Positions 35,817-44,965 of a stretch of 64,000 bases of DNA are shown piece after piece. Each line of letters starts with the position of its first letter. Within the stretch, counting starts at the first letter, position 1. Position numbers and translations under genes: made by a program. Source of the stretch: JBBQYD01 sp942493075. GTDB lineage: Bacteria > Verrucomicrobiota > Verrucomicrobiia > Limisphaerales > UBA8199. The DNA lies in the NCBI GenBank assembly GCA_942493075.1, contig OW818681.1, forward strand, positions 1,054,001-1,118,000, in the 5' to 3' direction. The notes under the pieces are model-generated. The model had not been told where the DNA came from. It ran no database searches and worked only from the letters and a program-made list of their open reading frames with translations.

Positions 35817-36698
35817 CTACTTCTTAAGAACGCCACATTTCTTCATCGTGGCACGCAGCACGTCGCGAGATTTCTCGCTGATAGGAACCAGCGGCAGGCG
35901 GCATTCTTCGTCCATGAGGTTCATCATGGCCAATGCAGCCTTCACCGGGGTGGGATTCGTCTCGACAAACAAATCCTTGAACAAGGGATAATACGCCTGG
36001 TGGATCTTCAACGCTTCTTTGCTATTCCCGGATGCATAGGCCTTCACCATGCGGACTACCTGCTTGGGGATGACGTTCGACGCAACACTGATGACACCTT
36101 GCGCGCCAACGGACATGAAGGGAATGGTCAGCGAGTCGTCACCGCTGAGAATTTCGAACTTCGGTCCGAGGGTTGCCCGCAATTGGCTGACGCGGTCGGC
36201 ATTGCCACCGGCTTCCTTGATGCCGACGATGTTTTTGCAGGCTTTCGTGAGGCGCGCCACGGTATCGATGCTGATTTCGATGCCGCACCTGCCGGGAATG
36301 CTGTAGAGCACGATGGGCAGGCGTGTGTGCCGCGCTACTTCTCGGAAGTGCTGGAACAGACCTTCCTGCGTGGGCTTGTTGTAGTACGGCGCTACCTGGA
36401 GCGAGCCATTAGCCCCGACACCCTGTGCTTTCTCCGTAAGATAAATGGCTTCACTGGTGGAATTGCCCCCTGTGCCTGCCATTACTTTCAAGCGCCCTTT
36501 GGAAAACTCAACGCAGGCGGCGATGATGGAAATATGCTCGTCGTAATTGACCGTGGGCGATTCCCCCGTTGTGCCGACAGGCACAATCCCGTCAATTCCT
36601 GCTTTGATTTGCAGCGAAATCAAACGCTTTAAAGCAGAGTAATCGACCTGACCGCCTTTAAAAGGCGTCACGATAGCAGTGTAAGTTCCAGTAAACAT
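35817..36698 (-). CDS. dapA: 4-hydroxy-tetrahydrodipicolinate synthase
   Basis: 293 residues from the ATG at 36698 (MFTGTYTAIVTPF). Conserved parts are VPVGTTGESPT (binding of pyruvate and semialdehyde), the Tyr in LPIVLYSIPGRCG and the Schiff-base Lys in IVGIKEAGG. It condenses pyruvate with aspartate semialdehyde at the entry to diaminopimelate synthesis. It sits between dapF and dapB. A long frame on the opposite strand here is a codon-usage shadow. Confidence 0.96.
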   Translation of the reverse strand: MFTGTYTAIVTPFKGGQVDYSALKRLISLQIKAGIDGIVPVGTTGESPTVNYDEHISIIAACVEFSKGRLKVMAGTGGNSTSEAIYLTEKAQGVGANGSLQVAPYYNKPTQEGLFQHFREVARHTRLPIVLYSIPGRCGIEISIDTVARLTKACKNIVGIKEAGGNADRVSQLRATLGPKFEILSGDDSLTIPFMSVGAQGVISVASNVIPKQVVRMVKAYASGNSKEALKIHQAYYPLFKDLFVETNPTPVKAALAMMNLMDEECRLPLVPISEKSRDVLRATMKKCGVLKK

Positions 36699-36757
36699 GA
36701 GATGGGTCTCCAAGCCCGTGGTCAGGTTCGGGTATTTAGGCTCACTTTGCCAGTGGA

Positions 36758-37588
36758 TTATAGCTCGACCTGGCCGGTGAATGCGAAATCAGCCGGACCA
36801 GTGAGGCGCACATTTGTGAATTCACCTTGCTGCTGATCGAAGCTGACCTCCAGTTGATCGCCGCCCTGAACGCGCACTTTCACGGGCGAAACAAAACCGT
36901 GAACACGCGCCGAAATGAGGGCGGATGCGCTTACCCCGGTGCCGCAGGCGAGGGTCTCGCCTTCCACACCGCGCTCAAAAGTCCGCACGCGAATCTGGTT
37001 TGGTCCAGTCACTTGCACGAAATTCACGTTCGTTCCGCGTGGGCCGAAATGCGCATGACGCCGGATCTCCGGACCCAGGTCCATGACCATGGCCTTGTCC
37101 GCATCTGGCACATAGAGGATCGAGTGGGGGACACCCGTGTTCACGGAGTGAATGATGGCTGTGCCGCTGCGCAGTGGCACTTCCTCGTTCAGTCTAAGAT
37201 TGGACGGAGTGGTCAGATTGATCGTGACAAGCGGACCATGAAATTGTGCGCGGATGACTCCGGCACCGGTTTCGAAAGTGAACTGGTCCTTCACGCCGGT
37301 TTGCTTTTGGACAAATCTGGCGAAGCAACGTGCCCCGTTGCCGCACATATCGCCAGTGCTGCCATCGCTGTTGTAAAACTCCCACGCCCAATCGGCCTTG
37401 CCACTTTTGCAGGGCACCAGGACCATTAAACCATCGGCTCCTATTCCCCGATGGCGGTCACACAGCCGGACAATTTGTGCGGTTTCAAGGTTGATCGTGC
37501 GCGAGCGAGCGTCCAGGAGAACGAAATCGTTTCCTGCGCCATTCATCTTGGTGAAATCCAACAGCATGTCAGAAAAACTAAACGGCAT
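36758..37588 (-). CDS. dapF: Diaminopimelate epimerase
   Basis: 276 residues from the ATG at 37588; a second candidate start at 37567 (MLLDFTKMNGAGNDF) is equally plausible and neither shows a Shine-Dalgarno. Both active-site cysteines are visible, in GDMCGNGARCFARF and ETLACGTGVSA, along with the substrate motif GAGNDF. It interconverts LL- and meso-diaminopimelate for peptidoglycan and lysine. It is the first gene of the dapF-dapA-dapB-folK operon and is divergent from the GH10-like gene. Confidence 0.94.
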   Translation of the reverse strand: MPFSFSDMLLDFTKMNGAGNDFVLLDARSRTINLETAQIVRLCDRHRGIGADGLMVLVPCKSGKADWAWEFYNSDGSTGDMCGNGARCFARFVQKQTGVKDQFTFETGAGVIRAQFHGPLVTINLTTPSNLRLNEEVPLRSGTAIIHSVNTGVPHSILYVPDADKAMVMDLGPEIRRHAHFGPRGTNVNFVQVTGPNQIRVRTFERGVEGETLACGTGVSASALISARVHGFVSPVKVRVQGGDQLEVSFDQQQGEFTNVRLTGPADFAFTGQVEL

Positions 37589-37646
37589 CAGGGGAAACTC
37601 AAGGCTGTTCTTGCCAGGTTGATGCCGCAGACGCAAGCTATGATCA

Positions 37647-38798
37647 ATGACATCACGTAAGAACTTGCCGGAGTTGCTTCGGGGGCTATGGTCCAATCGG
37701 GCTTTGCTGGCAAGCTGTCTTATCAGTCTGGGCCTCAGCTTAGGCAGTGCGGCCCCGCTTCTGATCGACGATTTTGCCTACTCAAGCACCAACGCTGCCC
37801 GGCAAGCCTGGGTGGGTAATCCGTCAGTGACAATCGGGAGCCAAGGTGTCTGGGGGAAAGAACCTGTGATGTTGTTGCCGTGTGATTTCGCCACGCGTCC
37901 CTCTCGTTGCGTTTGGGATCGCACAGTGTCCCTGGATCTTTCTGGTCACACGATGTTCGATTTGCAGCTTTACTCTCCAGATCCTGGGGCGATTTCCACC
38001 TTCACTCTCTATTTTCGTTCAGGAACTGGTTGGTACAGCGGAAGCGCGTGGTTGTCTGGCAGCGGTTGGCAAACACTGCGCTTCTCGCGGAGCAACTTTC
38101 AGGTAGAAGGAACGCCTGCGGGCTGGGGAGCCATCAGTGGAATACGGTTATCCCCCTGGAAAGGGGCGGGGCGGGACACCTTTCTGGCTGTCCGGGAATT
38201 ACGGGCCCTCACGCCACCGGTCTTGATCATACGTGATCAGGAGAGCAGTAACATGGCGGTTGTTGACGAAACCGTTGACAGGCATGTGAACTGGCTTGGT
38301 GGGTTCAATATCGATTGCGGAGTGCTCTCGCGGGCAGATGTTGAGGCAGGCTTCTTAGTCGGCGCAAAACTGGCCATTCTCCCTTACAACGAGAGCATCT
38401 CGGACTTGGAAATGACACAACTGGAGAGCTTCGTTTCCGGGGGAGGCAAGCTCATGGTTTACTATCTACTGCCTTCACGGATACAGGCCCTGCTCGGGGT
38501 CCGTTCATTGGGCTGGACGCCAGGCGATTACGCCGCATGGGTTTTTACCGATCCCGCCATCAACGGTTTGCCTCCTCGGGTCGAGCAGTCTTCATGGAAT
38601 ATCACTCGGGCCGCTCCGAATGGAACTCTCAACTCACGAATCACAGCCACATGGAACAACAGCGCAGGGGCCTCCACGGGGCACGCCGCGTGGCTGAGAA
38701 GCGACCACGGTTATTTTTCCACACACGTACTGCTGGGGGATGACGGTGATCGAAAGTCCTATGCGTTATTGTGGCCTGGTGAGCCACTTCCTTCCTGA
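37647..38798 (+). CDS. N-terminal half of a frameshifted GH10-like secreted enzyme
   Basis: 383 residues. An N-terminal signal or anchor (ALLASCLISLGLSLGSAAP) is followed by a beta-rich carbohydrate-binding-like module (DLSGHTMFDLQLYSPD, WLSGSGWQTLRFS) and an alpha/beta domain of the kind often found before GHL10 enzymes (AKLAILPYNESISDLEMTQLE; SGGGKLMVYY). It stops at 38798 after GDDGDRKSYALLWPGEPLPS. The natural continuation (LVSHFLPDVWPAA) is in the next frame, at about 38776 onward, so this and the following gene are most likely one broken gene. Confidence 0.7.
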   Translation: MTSRKNLPELLRGLWSNRALLASCLISLGLSLGSAAPLLIDDFAYSSTNAARQAWVGNPSVTIGSQGVWGKEPVMLLPCDFATRPSRCVWDRTVSLDLSGHTMFDLQLYSPDPGAISTFTLYFRSGTGWYSGSAWLSGSGWQTLRFSRSNFQVEGTPAGWGAISGIRLSPWKGAGRDTFLAVRELRALTPPVLIIRDQESSNMAVVDETVDRHVNWLGGFNIDCGVLSRADVEAGFLVGAKLAILPYNESISDLEMTQLESFVSGGGKLMVYYLLPSRIQALLGVRSLGWTPGDYAAWVFTDPAINGLPPRVEQSSWNITRAAPNGTLNSRITATWNNSAGASTGHAAWLRSDHGYFSTHVLLGDDGDRKSYALLWPGEPLPS

Positions 38799-40491
38799 CG
38801 TCTGGCCAGCAGCCGTGCGGGGGGCAATTGATGAAATTGGCGAGATCGGACCTTATCGCACCTATGAGGAAGCGACGAGCAACATCACGCGCAACGCTTC
38901 GATGCGTTTGAGGGAGCGGGCCGTTGCGGAGAGGCTATCGTTGGTTTCATCTCGATTGGGAGCGGCCCTCAGCTTTGAAGCCTCGACGAACTACCCTGCG
39001 GCCATCGAGGCGGCGAAAGACGCTCAAGCCGCGTTAAGGGAAGCCTACTACCTGAGCCTGCGGCCTGTGACGCCGGAGTTTCGCGCCATATGGGAGCATC
39101 ATGCTACCGGGCCGTATCCAGGCAACTGGCCTGCCGCCATCGAAAACCTGGTAACCAATGGCTTCAATGCCGTGTTTCCCAACATGCTATGGGGCGGTCT
39201 GGCACATTACGCAAGTGGAGTGCTCCCGAGGTCAACAGAGTTCACCAACTACGGCGATCAGATCGCGGCGTGCGTGAATGCGGCTCATGCACGCGGCGTG
39301 GAGGTGCATGTATGGAAGGTGAACTGGAATCTCAGCGGCGCTCCTCAGACCTTCATCAATTCATTGCGGGCCGCTAGCCGCACCCAGGTCTCCAGTGCCG
39401 GTGTGGATATCGACTGGCTATGTCCCTCTCATCCCGAGAACCTGAGTTTGGAGGTTGCTTCGATGCTGGAAACAGTCCGCAACTACGATGTGGATGGTAT
39501 CCATTTCGACTATATCCGTTACCCGGATTCGACTGGTTGTTACTGCCCGGGTTGTGGGACACGTTTCCAGGCACAGACGGGGCTCAAGGTTACAAATTGG
39601 CCTGCCGATGTGCTGGTTGCTGGCTCGTTGAGGACATCCTTCCTCGACTGGCGCAGAGCGCAGATCACCCGGCTGGTATCTACCGTGCATGCTGATGCCA
39701 AGTCAGCCAAACCCAATGTGAAAATTTCGGCTGCCGTGTTTCCCGACGCGAACAGTGCGTATGATGAGGTGGGACAAGACTGGCGGTTGTGGATCGATCA
39801 AGGCTTGCTCGATTTTATTTGTCCGATGGATTACACAACCAGTTTGCCGGGGTTTACCAATACCGTCAGGCAGCAACTCAGCTATGCGGCAGGCCGGCTC
39901 CCCTTATACCCTGGTGTGGGTGCATTTATTCTAGAACCGGGTGGCACTCTTGCCCAAGTGGAGGAGACCCGAAAAATGAACACTGGAGGCTTCATTCTCT
40001 TTGAACTGAGCCCGAATTCTGCCACGAACCTGCTCCCGAAGTTCCGAGCCGGAGCAACTGCACTGGAGGATGCCGATGGCGATAATGATTTTTTGCCTGA
40101 CCCCTGGGAAACTCGATGGTTCGGCGATTTAAGCACAGCCGGAAGAACGTCGGACGTTGATGGGGACGGTGCTTCAGATTGGCAGGAGTATGTGACAGGT
40201 AGTATTCCAACAAATCGAACCCCCCTCCTTGAAGTGAGCACGCGAATAGTAGCGGAAACCGGCGAAGTCGAGGTCATTCCTACCCTGAAGCCTGCCATTG
40301 GAATCGGCTACCAGAACGCTGAGAGGCATTATCAATTGGAGCAGGCAGCGGCGCTAGACGAGGGGTGGACGGTTGTGAGCGGTTTCCAGGATGAAACAGT
40401 CGTCTCCGAGGTTCCACATGTTTTGCGAGTTACACCATTGCAGGGAACGGCCAAGTTCTATCGCGTCCGCTCGTGGCTGCAGCAACGTTGA
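38740..40491 (+). CDS. C-terminal half of a frameshifted GH10-like (GHL10/DUF187) enzyme
   Basis: 583 residues in the +1 frame relative to the preceding half, overlapping it by 59 bases. The catalytic-like TIM barrel spans about residues 115-420 and has the family hallmark VDGIHFDYIRYP plus MDYTTSLPG. A calcium-binding-type tail follows (DADGDNDFLPDPWE, DVDGDGASDWQEY), then the C-terminal module ending FYRV. GHL10 proteins are putative glycosidases of the cell envelope. The first 40 residues look like the natural continuation of the upstream half, so the ATG at 38740 is probably not an authentic start. A sequencing error cannot be excluded. Confidence 0.75.
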   Translation: MTVIESPMRYCGLVSHFLPDVWPAAVRGAIDEIGEIGPYRTYEEATSNITRNASMRLRERAVAERLSLVSSRLGAALSFEASTNYPAAIEAAKDAQAALREAYYLSLRPVTPEFRAIWEHHATGPYPGNWPAAIENLVTNGFNAVFPNMLWGGLAHYASGVLPRSTEFTNYGDQIAACVNAAHARGVEVHVWKVNWNLSGAPQTFINSLRAASRTQVSSAGVDIDWLCPSHPENLSLEVASMLETVRNYDVDGIHFDYIRYPDSTGCYCPGCGTRFQAQTGLKVTNWPADVLVAGSLRTSFLDWRRAQITRLVSTVHADAKSAKPNVKISAAVFPDANSAYDEVGQDWRLWIDQGLLDFICPMDYTTSLPGFTNTVRQQLSYAAGRLPLYPGVGAFILEPGGTLAQVEETRKMNTGGFILFELSPNSATNLLPKFRAGATALEDADGDNDFLPDPWETRWFGDLSTAGRTSDVDGDGASDWQEYVTGSIPTNRTPLLEVSTRIVAETGEVEVIPTLKPAIGIGYQNAERHYQLEQAAALDEGWTVVSGFQDETVVSEVPHVLRVTPLQGTAKFYRVRSWLQQR

Positions 40492-40500
40492 GGTAGGGCG

Positions 40501-40624
40501 GGCCTCGCCGAAGGTGTGAAATTATTGAAGAATACCAAAAAATGAAAAATGCGGCCCTTGATTGTCAGCTATTTACAGCACTGGATTTTCTCGAATTTTA
40601 ATTTTTTCACACCTTCGCCGAGGC
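40501..40624. repeat. 124-base element with 20-bp inverted ends
   Basis: GGCCTCGCCGAAGGTGTGAA at 40501-40520 is the reverse complement of TTCACACCTTCGCCGAGGCC at 40605-40624 except for one base. The interior (84 bases) is AT-rich. It follows the GH10-like stop by 9 bases and could be a small mobile repeat or a long-range hairpin. Confidence 0.65.
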
Positions 40625-40665
40625 CGCCGATTTATAAAACCACACGACCGTGATGAGCCTCCGAA

Positions 40666-40686
40666 GCCGCTCTCGGCGAGAGCGGC
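40666..40686. repeat. REP-like palindrome GCCGCTCTC-GGC-GAGAGCGGC
   Basis: Perfect nine-base arms with a three-base loop, in the intergenic space between the GH10-like gene and pnp. There is no T tract, so it is not a terminator. Confidence 0.6.
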
Positions 40687-40720
40687 ACCACCACTTCTAA
40701 GAGGTGAGCGCTCCAACACA

Positions 40721-40752
40721 AAAATTAACCCCGGGGAAAGTTCCCCGGGGTT
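40721..40752 (-). terminator. Rho-independent terminator of rpsO-pnp
   Basis: Perfect 12-bp stem (AACCCCGGGGAA / TTCCCCGGGGTT) with a two-base loop at 40727-40752. On the minus strand it continues into AATTTTTG. It begins 20 bases after the pnp stop. Confidence 0.92.
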
Positions 40753-40771
40753 AGGTGATTAAATAAGTCGA

Positions 40772-43078
40772 CTAACGACGAGGTGGGCGCGGACCACGGT
40801 CGCGTCCACCGCGATCTCCGCCGCCGCGGTCGCCGCGAGGTTCACGATTCCCGCGGGATTCACGATCGGGGCACTGGCCGCCTTCATTGTCTGTCTGAGG
40901 CTGAGGTTGTTCGCCTTCCTGGCCTTCAGGGCGGGGTTCCGCAGGCGCACCTGATTTGTCGCCCATTTCCTGGTCGCGTTCCGCCATGGCGGCTTTGCGC
41001 GAGAGGCGCACGCGGCCCTTCTCGTCCACGCCGAGGCACTTGACCCAGATCTCATCGCCCATCTTGACGATGTCTTCGGTCTGTTTGACGCGGAAGTTGG
41101 CGAGTTCGCTAATGTGGACCAAGCCATCCTTGCCGGGCAGGAACTCAACAAATGCACCAAAATCTTTGATGGTTACAACCCTGCCGCGGTAGATCTTTCC
41201 GATCTCGGCTTCGGCAGTCATACCGACGATCGCGTCGCGGGCGATCTTCATGCCTTCGGACGATACGGAGTAGATGTTCACCGTGCCATCGTCTTCGATA
41301 TTGATTTCGCAGCCGGATTCTTCGACAAGCTTCTTGATGTTCTTGCCGCCAGGGCCGATCAACGCGCCGATCTTCTCGGGGTTGATCTTCACCGTCTCGA
41401 TTCGCGGAGCATACTTGCTCAGTTCCGTGCGTGGCGTGGCAAGGACCTTGGCCATTTCGCCCAGGACGTGGATGCGCCCGACGCGGGCCTTCTCAACAGT
41501 TTCAGACATGAGGCTGTGGGGGATGCCCTTCAGCTTCAGATCGAGTTGGAATCCGGTGATGCCTTTCTCAGTGCCGGCGATCTTGCAGTCCATGTCGGCA
41601 AAGGCGTCTTCCCATCCGAGGATGTCCGTTAGCAAGCGATACTCGGTGATGCGATCTTGAGCGTCATGTTCGGTGCACAGGCCGATGCTAACACCGGCTA
41701 CGGGGCGAATCAGGGGCACGCCAGCATCCATCATTGCCAGAGAACCGCCGCAAACGGTGGCCATCGAGGATGACCCGTTTGACTCGAGCACTTCGCTGGT
41801 GATCCGGATCGAGTAAGGATAGTTTTCTGCCGGAACCATCGGCTCCAGAGAGCGCTCAGCCAGAGCGCCATGGCCGATTTCACGACGACCGGGACCCGAG
41901 ATACGGCCGGTTTCACCTACCGAGAAATTCGGGAAGTTGTAGTGCAGGATGAACTTCTTCTCGCTGGCGCCGCCCGTGTAGGAATCGAATTCCTGCGCGT
42001 CTTCGCCAGTGCCGAGCGTGCAAAGGGCCAGGGCCTGGGTTTCACCGCGTTGAAAAACAGCGGACCCATGGGCCCGCGGGAGCAATCCAACTTCAGCAAA
42101 GATGGGACGCACTGTGTCGAAATCGCGTCCATCAAGCCGCTTGCCTTGCATGAGCAGGGCGCGAACAGATTCCTTCTGGATATAATAGAAGGCGTCCTTG
42201 AGAACGAAATCAGTGACTTTCTCCGCACCGAACTTCTCGACCAGTTTCTTCGAAATCTCCCCAGTGATGACTCCTACTGCGGCTTCGCGAGCCATTTTGC
42301 CTGGAGTCAGCAGCGCGCTGACAATTCGATCACCCGCCAATGCTTTGGCTTCCTTCAGGATTTCCTCAGGAACGATGTTGAGAGTGATTTCACGCTTGGG
42401 CTTGGCCACGCGGTTGGCGAGATCCTTCTGAGCAGCGATCACGGGCTGAATGGAGTCGTGCGCGAAACGCAGGGCCGCGTTGAAATCCGCGTCACTGACT
42501 TCCTTTGCCGAACCTTCGAACATGACCACGTCGTTTTCGTTGCCGACATATACCAAGTCGAGATCGCTCTCGTTCATCTGGGTGTGTGTGGGATTGGCAA
42601 CGAACTGGCCATTGATGCGGCCGACACGGGTGGCACCGATCGGGCCTGCCCAGGGAATATCCGACACCATGAGCGCTGCGGAGGCTCCTACGAGCGCCAG
42701 CATATCAGGGTCGTTTTCACCATCAGCGCTCAGAACCAGGGTCTGGACCTGAACTTCATTGTACCAGCCACGAGGAAAGAGAGGGCGGATAGGGCGGTCG
42801 ATCAGGCGTGATGTGAGAATTTCTTTTTCGGTGGGGCGTCCTTCCCGCTTGAAGTAGCCGCCGGGGAACTTGCCTGCTGCTGCTGCTTTTTCCCGGTAAT
42901 CAACGGTTAGAGGGAAGAATTCCTGACCGGGTTTGGCTTTAGAAGCACCGACGGCCGCTACCAGGACGATGGTCTCGCCAAGTTGGACGGTTACGGCACC
43001 ATCGGCTTGTTTTGCGAGTTTCCCGGTTTCGATGATGATTTGTTTGTCCCCGAGGGAGACAGTTATATTCTCTGGCAT
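40772..43078 (-). CDS. pnp: Polyribonucleotide nucleotidyltransferase (PNPase)
   Basis: 768 residues: two RNase PH-like domains separated by a helical segment (first GGYFKREGRPTEKEIL, RLIDRPIRPLFP; second RGETQALALCTLGT, NFPNFSVGETG, GPGRREIGHGAL), then a KH domain (IGALIGPGGKNIKKL), an S1 domain (GKIYRGRVVTIKDFGAFVEF) and a basic Arg/Gly/Asp-rich tail of about 70 residues, longer than in E. coli. It degrades RNA 3' to 5' by phosphorolysis as part of the cytoplasmic RNA decay machinery. It follows rpsO, the classical bacterial arrangement. Confidence 0.97.
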   Translation of the reverse strand: MPENITVSLGDKQIIIETGKLAKQADGAVTVQLGETIVLVAAVGASKAKPGQEFFPLTVDYREKAAAAGKFPGGYFKREGRPTEKEILTSRLIDRPIRPLFPRGWYNEVQVQTLVLSADGENDPDMLALVGASAALMVSDIPWAGPIGATRVGRINGQFVANPTHTQMNESDLDLVYVGNENDVVMFEGSAKEVSDADFNAALRFAHDSIQPVIAAQKDLANRVAKPKREITLNIVPEEILKEAKALAGDRIVSALLTPGKMAREAAVGVITGEISKKLVEKFGAEKVTDFVLKDAFYYIQKESVRALLMQGKRLDGRDFDTVRPIFAEVGLLPRAHGSAVFQRGETQALALCTLGTGEDAQEFDSYTGGASEKKFILHYNFPNFSVGETGRISGPGRREIGHGALAERSLEPMVPAENYPYSIRITSEVLESNGSSSMATVCGGSLAMMDAGVPLIRPVAGVSIGLCTEHDAQDRITEYRLLTDILGWEDAFADMDCKIAGTEKGITGFQLDLKLKGIPHSLMSETVEKARVGRIHVLGEMAKVLATPRTELSKYAPRIETVKINPEKIGALIGPGGKNIKKLVEESGCEINIEDDGTVNIYSVSSEGMKIARDAIVGMTAEAEIGKIYRGRVVTIKDFGAFVEFLPGKDGLVHISELANFRVKQTEDIVKMGDEIWVKCLGVDEKGRVRLSRKAAMAERDQEMGDKSGAPAEPRPEGQEGEQPQPQTDNEGGQCPDRESRGNREPRGDRGGGDRGGRDRGPRPPRR

Positions 43079-43234
43079 AATAATTACCAGCCGCCGCCCC
43101 GAGAAACTTCAGTGAATCCCGATTTGGCTCGGGACTGAATGAAATTACTCAGCACGACGGCTTCATTTCCTACGCGAAGGTTAGGCATGATATTGGGCCG
43201 CTCGCGTTTGGCGGCACAATAAAACAGAAACTTC

Positions 43235-43267
43235 AACGCCTGTTCCGCGCAGGGCAGAACAGGCGTT
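43235..43267 (-). other. Hairpin in the rpsO-pnp intergenic region
   Basis: Perfect 11-bp stem (AACGCCTGTTC / GAACAGGCGTT) with an 11-base loop, 11 bases past the rpsO stop and about 155 bases before pnp. After the stem the minus strand reads GAAGTTTCTGTTTTATTG, a weak T tract. It may be a leaky terminator or, as in E. coli pnp, an RNase III-type processing hairpin (inference by position). Confidence 0.6.
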
Positions 43268-43278
43268 TTTGGCGAAAA

Positions 43279-43536
43279 TTACTTCCGAAGCTTTAGCTTC
43301 TTAGTAACTGTCTGATATCGTTTTACGTCTATCTTGTGCAGATAGTCGAGCAGACGGCGGCGTTGGCCGACCATCATGAGAAGGCCCCGGCGTGAACTGT
43401 GGTCTTTCAGGTTCTTCTGTAAGTGCTCAGTCAGATGATTGATCCGGTGAGTCAACAGGGCAACCTGGACGTCAGCCGAGCCGGTGTCCCGCTCGTGCAC
43501 TTTGAAATCGTTAATCGTCTTAGCTTTTGCTTCCAT
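43279..43536 (-). CDS. rpsO: 30S ribosomal protein S15
   Basis: 85 residues, close to the usual 88-89. S15 signatures are TGSADVQVALLTHRINHLTEHL and HSSRRGLLMMVGQRRRLLDYL. It binds 16S rRNA early in assembly of the small-subunit platform and often represses its own translation. It is transcribed ahead of pnp. Confidence 0.97.
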   Translation of the reverse strand: MEAKAKTINDFKVHERDTGSADVQVALLTHRINHLTEHLQKNLKDHSSRRGLLMMVGQRRRLLDYLHKIDVKRYQTVTKKLKLRK

Positions 43537-43799
43537 ACTATTCTGCTACTGAAATCAAATCCTCTTCAATTCAATATAGAACGCAGACTTTAGGTTTCAC
43601 AGGGGCAACTGTAAAGCCTAATTATTTCGCAATCTGGACGCTTCAAGGTTTGAATTGCTCAGCCATCGTTGCTCTTATATGAATTTGAAACGTCTCAGGG
43701 TGGTCGGGTGTTAAACCCAGGCCTGGTCTGAAGGCGCCGTCCATAGCTTGAGTGGCCGGGCCGCTCAAATCGCGAAAGCTCATAAATAACATTCTGTGT

Positions 43800-44861
43800 G
43801 TGACTGATCCAGCTCCAAATCCACCGAATGGTCCCTTTAATCCGGACCAGCCACGGAAGCGCCGTCCGCGGTATGCGGGCAAGTATCCACGGCGTTTCGA
43901 AGAAAAGTACAAGGAACATCAGCCCGGCCGTTATGCGGATACGGTTGAGAAAGTCATGGCATCCGGCAAGACTCCTGCCGGAATGCATCGGCCAATTATG
44001 GTCGGTGAGATTCTGGAAGTCCTCGCCCCGGTGCCTGGCGAGCGGGCGCTGGACTGCACGTTGGGTTATGGCGGGCATGCCCAGGAGTTGCTCGCGAAGT
44101 TAATCCCCGGAGGCATGCTGATCGGCTTGGATGCAGACCCTCTCGAATTGCCAAAGACAGAAGCTCGCTTGCGGCAATTAGGGTACGGTCCTGAATCATT
44201 CGTGGCCCGGCGAAGCAACTTCGCAGGCGTAACGCGTGTCCTCGGTGACTTAGGAGTTCCCAACGTGAACATGGTGCTTGCGGACCTCGGAGTGTCCTCA
44301 ATGCAACTCGACCAGCCTTCAAGAGGGTTCAGTCTGAAACTCGATGGGCCCCTGGATATGCGGATGAATCCGAACCGTGGAATCTCTGCGGCAGAGCTGC
44401 TTGCACGCAGCGACGCGAGGGCACTCTCCAAACTCCTGGTGGAAAACGCGGACGAATCTCGGGCGGAGATGATTGGCTCAGCTCTAGCGGGGGCTAAGGT
44501 GCAATCCACTACGGAGTTGAGCCGTTTGATAAGGTCGGTGGTGTCGCGGTTAGACAGCGCAGAGGTGGATTTGACCGTGCGCCGTGTTTTCCAGGCTCTA
44601 AGAATCGAAGTGAATGATGAGCTTGGGGCTTTGGAGGCGATGCTCAAGCAGTTGCCACAATGTGTCGCGCCGAAGGGCAGGATAGCGGTGCTAACGTTTC
44701 ACTCGGGTGAGGACCGCCGGGTAAAGAAGAGCTTTGCGGCAGGGTTGGCCCAGGGACTGTATGAAGCCGTGAGCGGCGAGGTTATTCGGGCCTCGCCCGG
44801 AGAGCAGCGCTCCAACCCGAGATCGAGCCCGGCCAAGCTGCGTTGGGCGCGGCGCTCCTGA
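43800..44861 (+). CDS. rsmH: 16S rRNA (cytosine(1402)-N(4))-methyltransferase
   Basis: 353 residues from the GTG at 43800; an earlier in-frame GTG at 43752 is possible. A basic Pro/Arg-rich extension (PRKRRPRYAGKYPRRFEEKY) precedes the MraW core: HRPIMVGEILEVLAP, DCTLGYGGHAQELL (SAM loop), LADLGVSSMQLD, GPLDMRMN, QALRIEVNDELGALE and the end motif SFHS-equivalent LTFHSGEDRRVK. It methylates C1402 in the ribosomal P site. Usually this gene leads the division/cell-wall cluster; here it stands alone between rpsO and an RRM gene. Confidence 0.93.
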   Translation: MTDPAPNPPNGPFNPDQPRKRRPRYAGKYPRRFEEKYKEHQPGRYADTVEKVMASGKTPAGMHRPIMVGEILEVLAPVPGERALDCTLGYGGHAQELLAKLIPGGMLIGLDADPLELPKTEARLRQLGYGPESFVARRSNFAGVTRVLGDLGVPNVNMVLADLGVSSMQLDQPSRGFSLKLDGPLDMRMNPNRGISAAELLARSDARALSKLLVENADESRAEMIGSALAGAKVQSTTELSRLIRSVVSRLDSAEVDLTVRRVFQALRIEVNDELGALEAMLKQLPQCVAPKGRIAVLTFHSGEDRRVKKSFAAGLAQGLYEAVSGEVIRASPGEQRSNPRSSPAKLRWARRS

Positions 44862-44876
44862 GTTGAAGGGTACAAT

Positions 44877-44903
44877 GAAAAACGCCCCGGCGAACCGAGG
44901 CGT
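44877..44903 (-). terminator. Rho-independent terminator of the RRM gene
   Basis: Minus-strand stem ACGCCTCGG / CCGGGGCGT (one G-T pair) closed by a TTCG tetraloop and followed by TTTTTCATTG. It lies about 60 bases past the RRM gene stop and 15 bases past the convergent rsmH stop. Confidence 0.85.
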
Positions 44904-44965
44904 AAGAATTCAAGTGGCCCGACACTTAAGCGGGCCTGCGAATTTGGTTATCGCGTAAGCGACGC

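Noticed and set aside
35772..36632. 286-codon plus-strand frame opposite dapA
   Set aside because: It is an antisense frame within a clear dapA gene; GC-rich codon usage produces such shadows.
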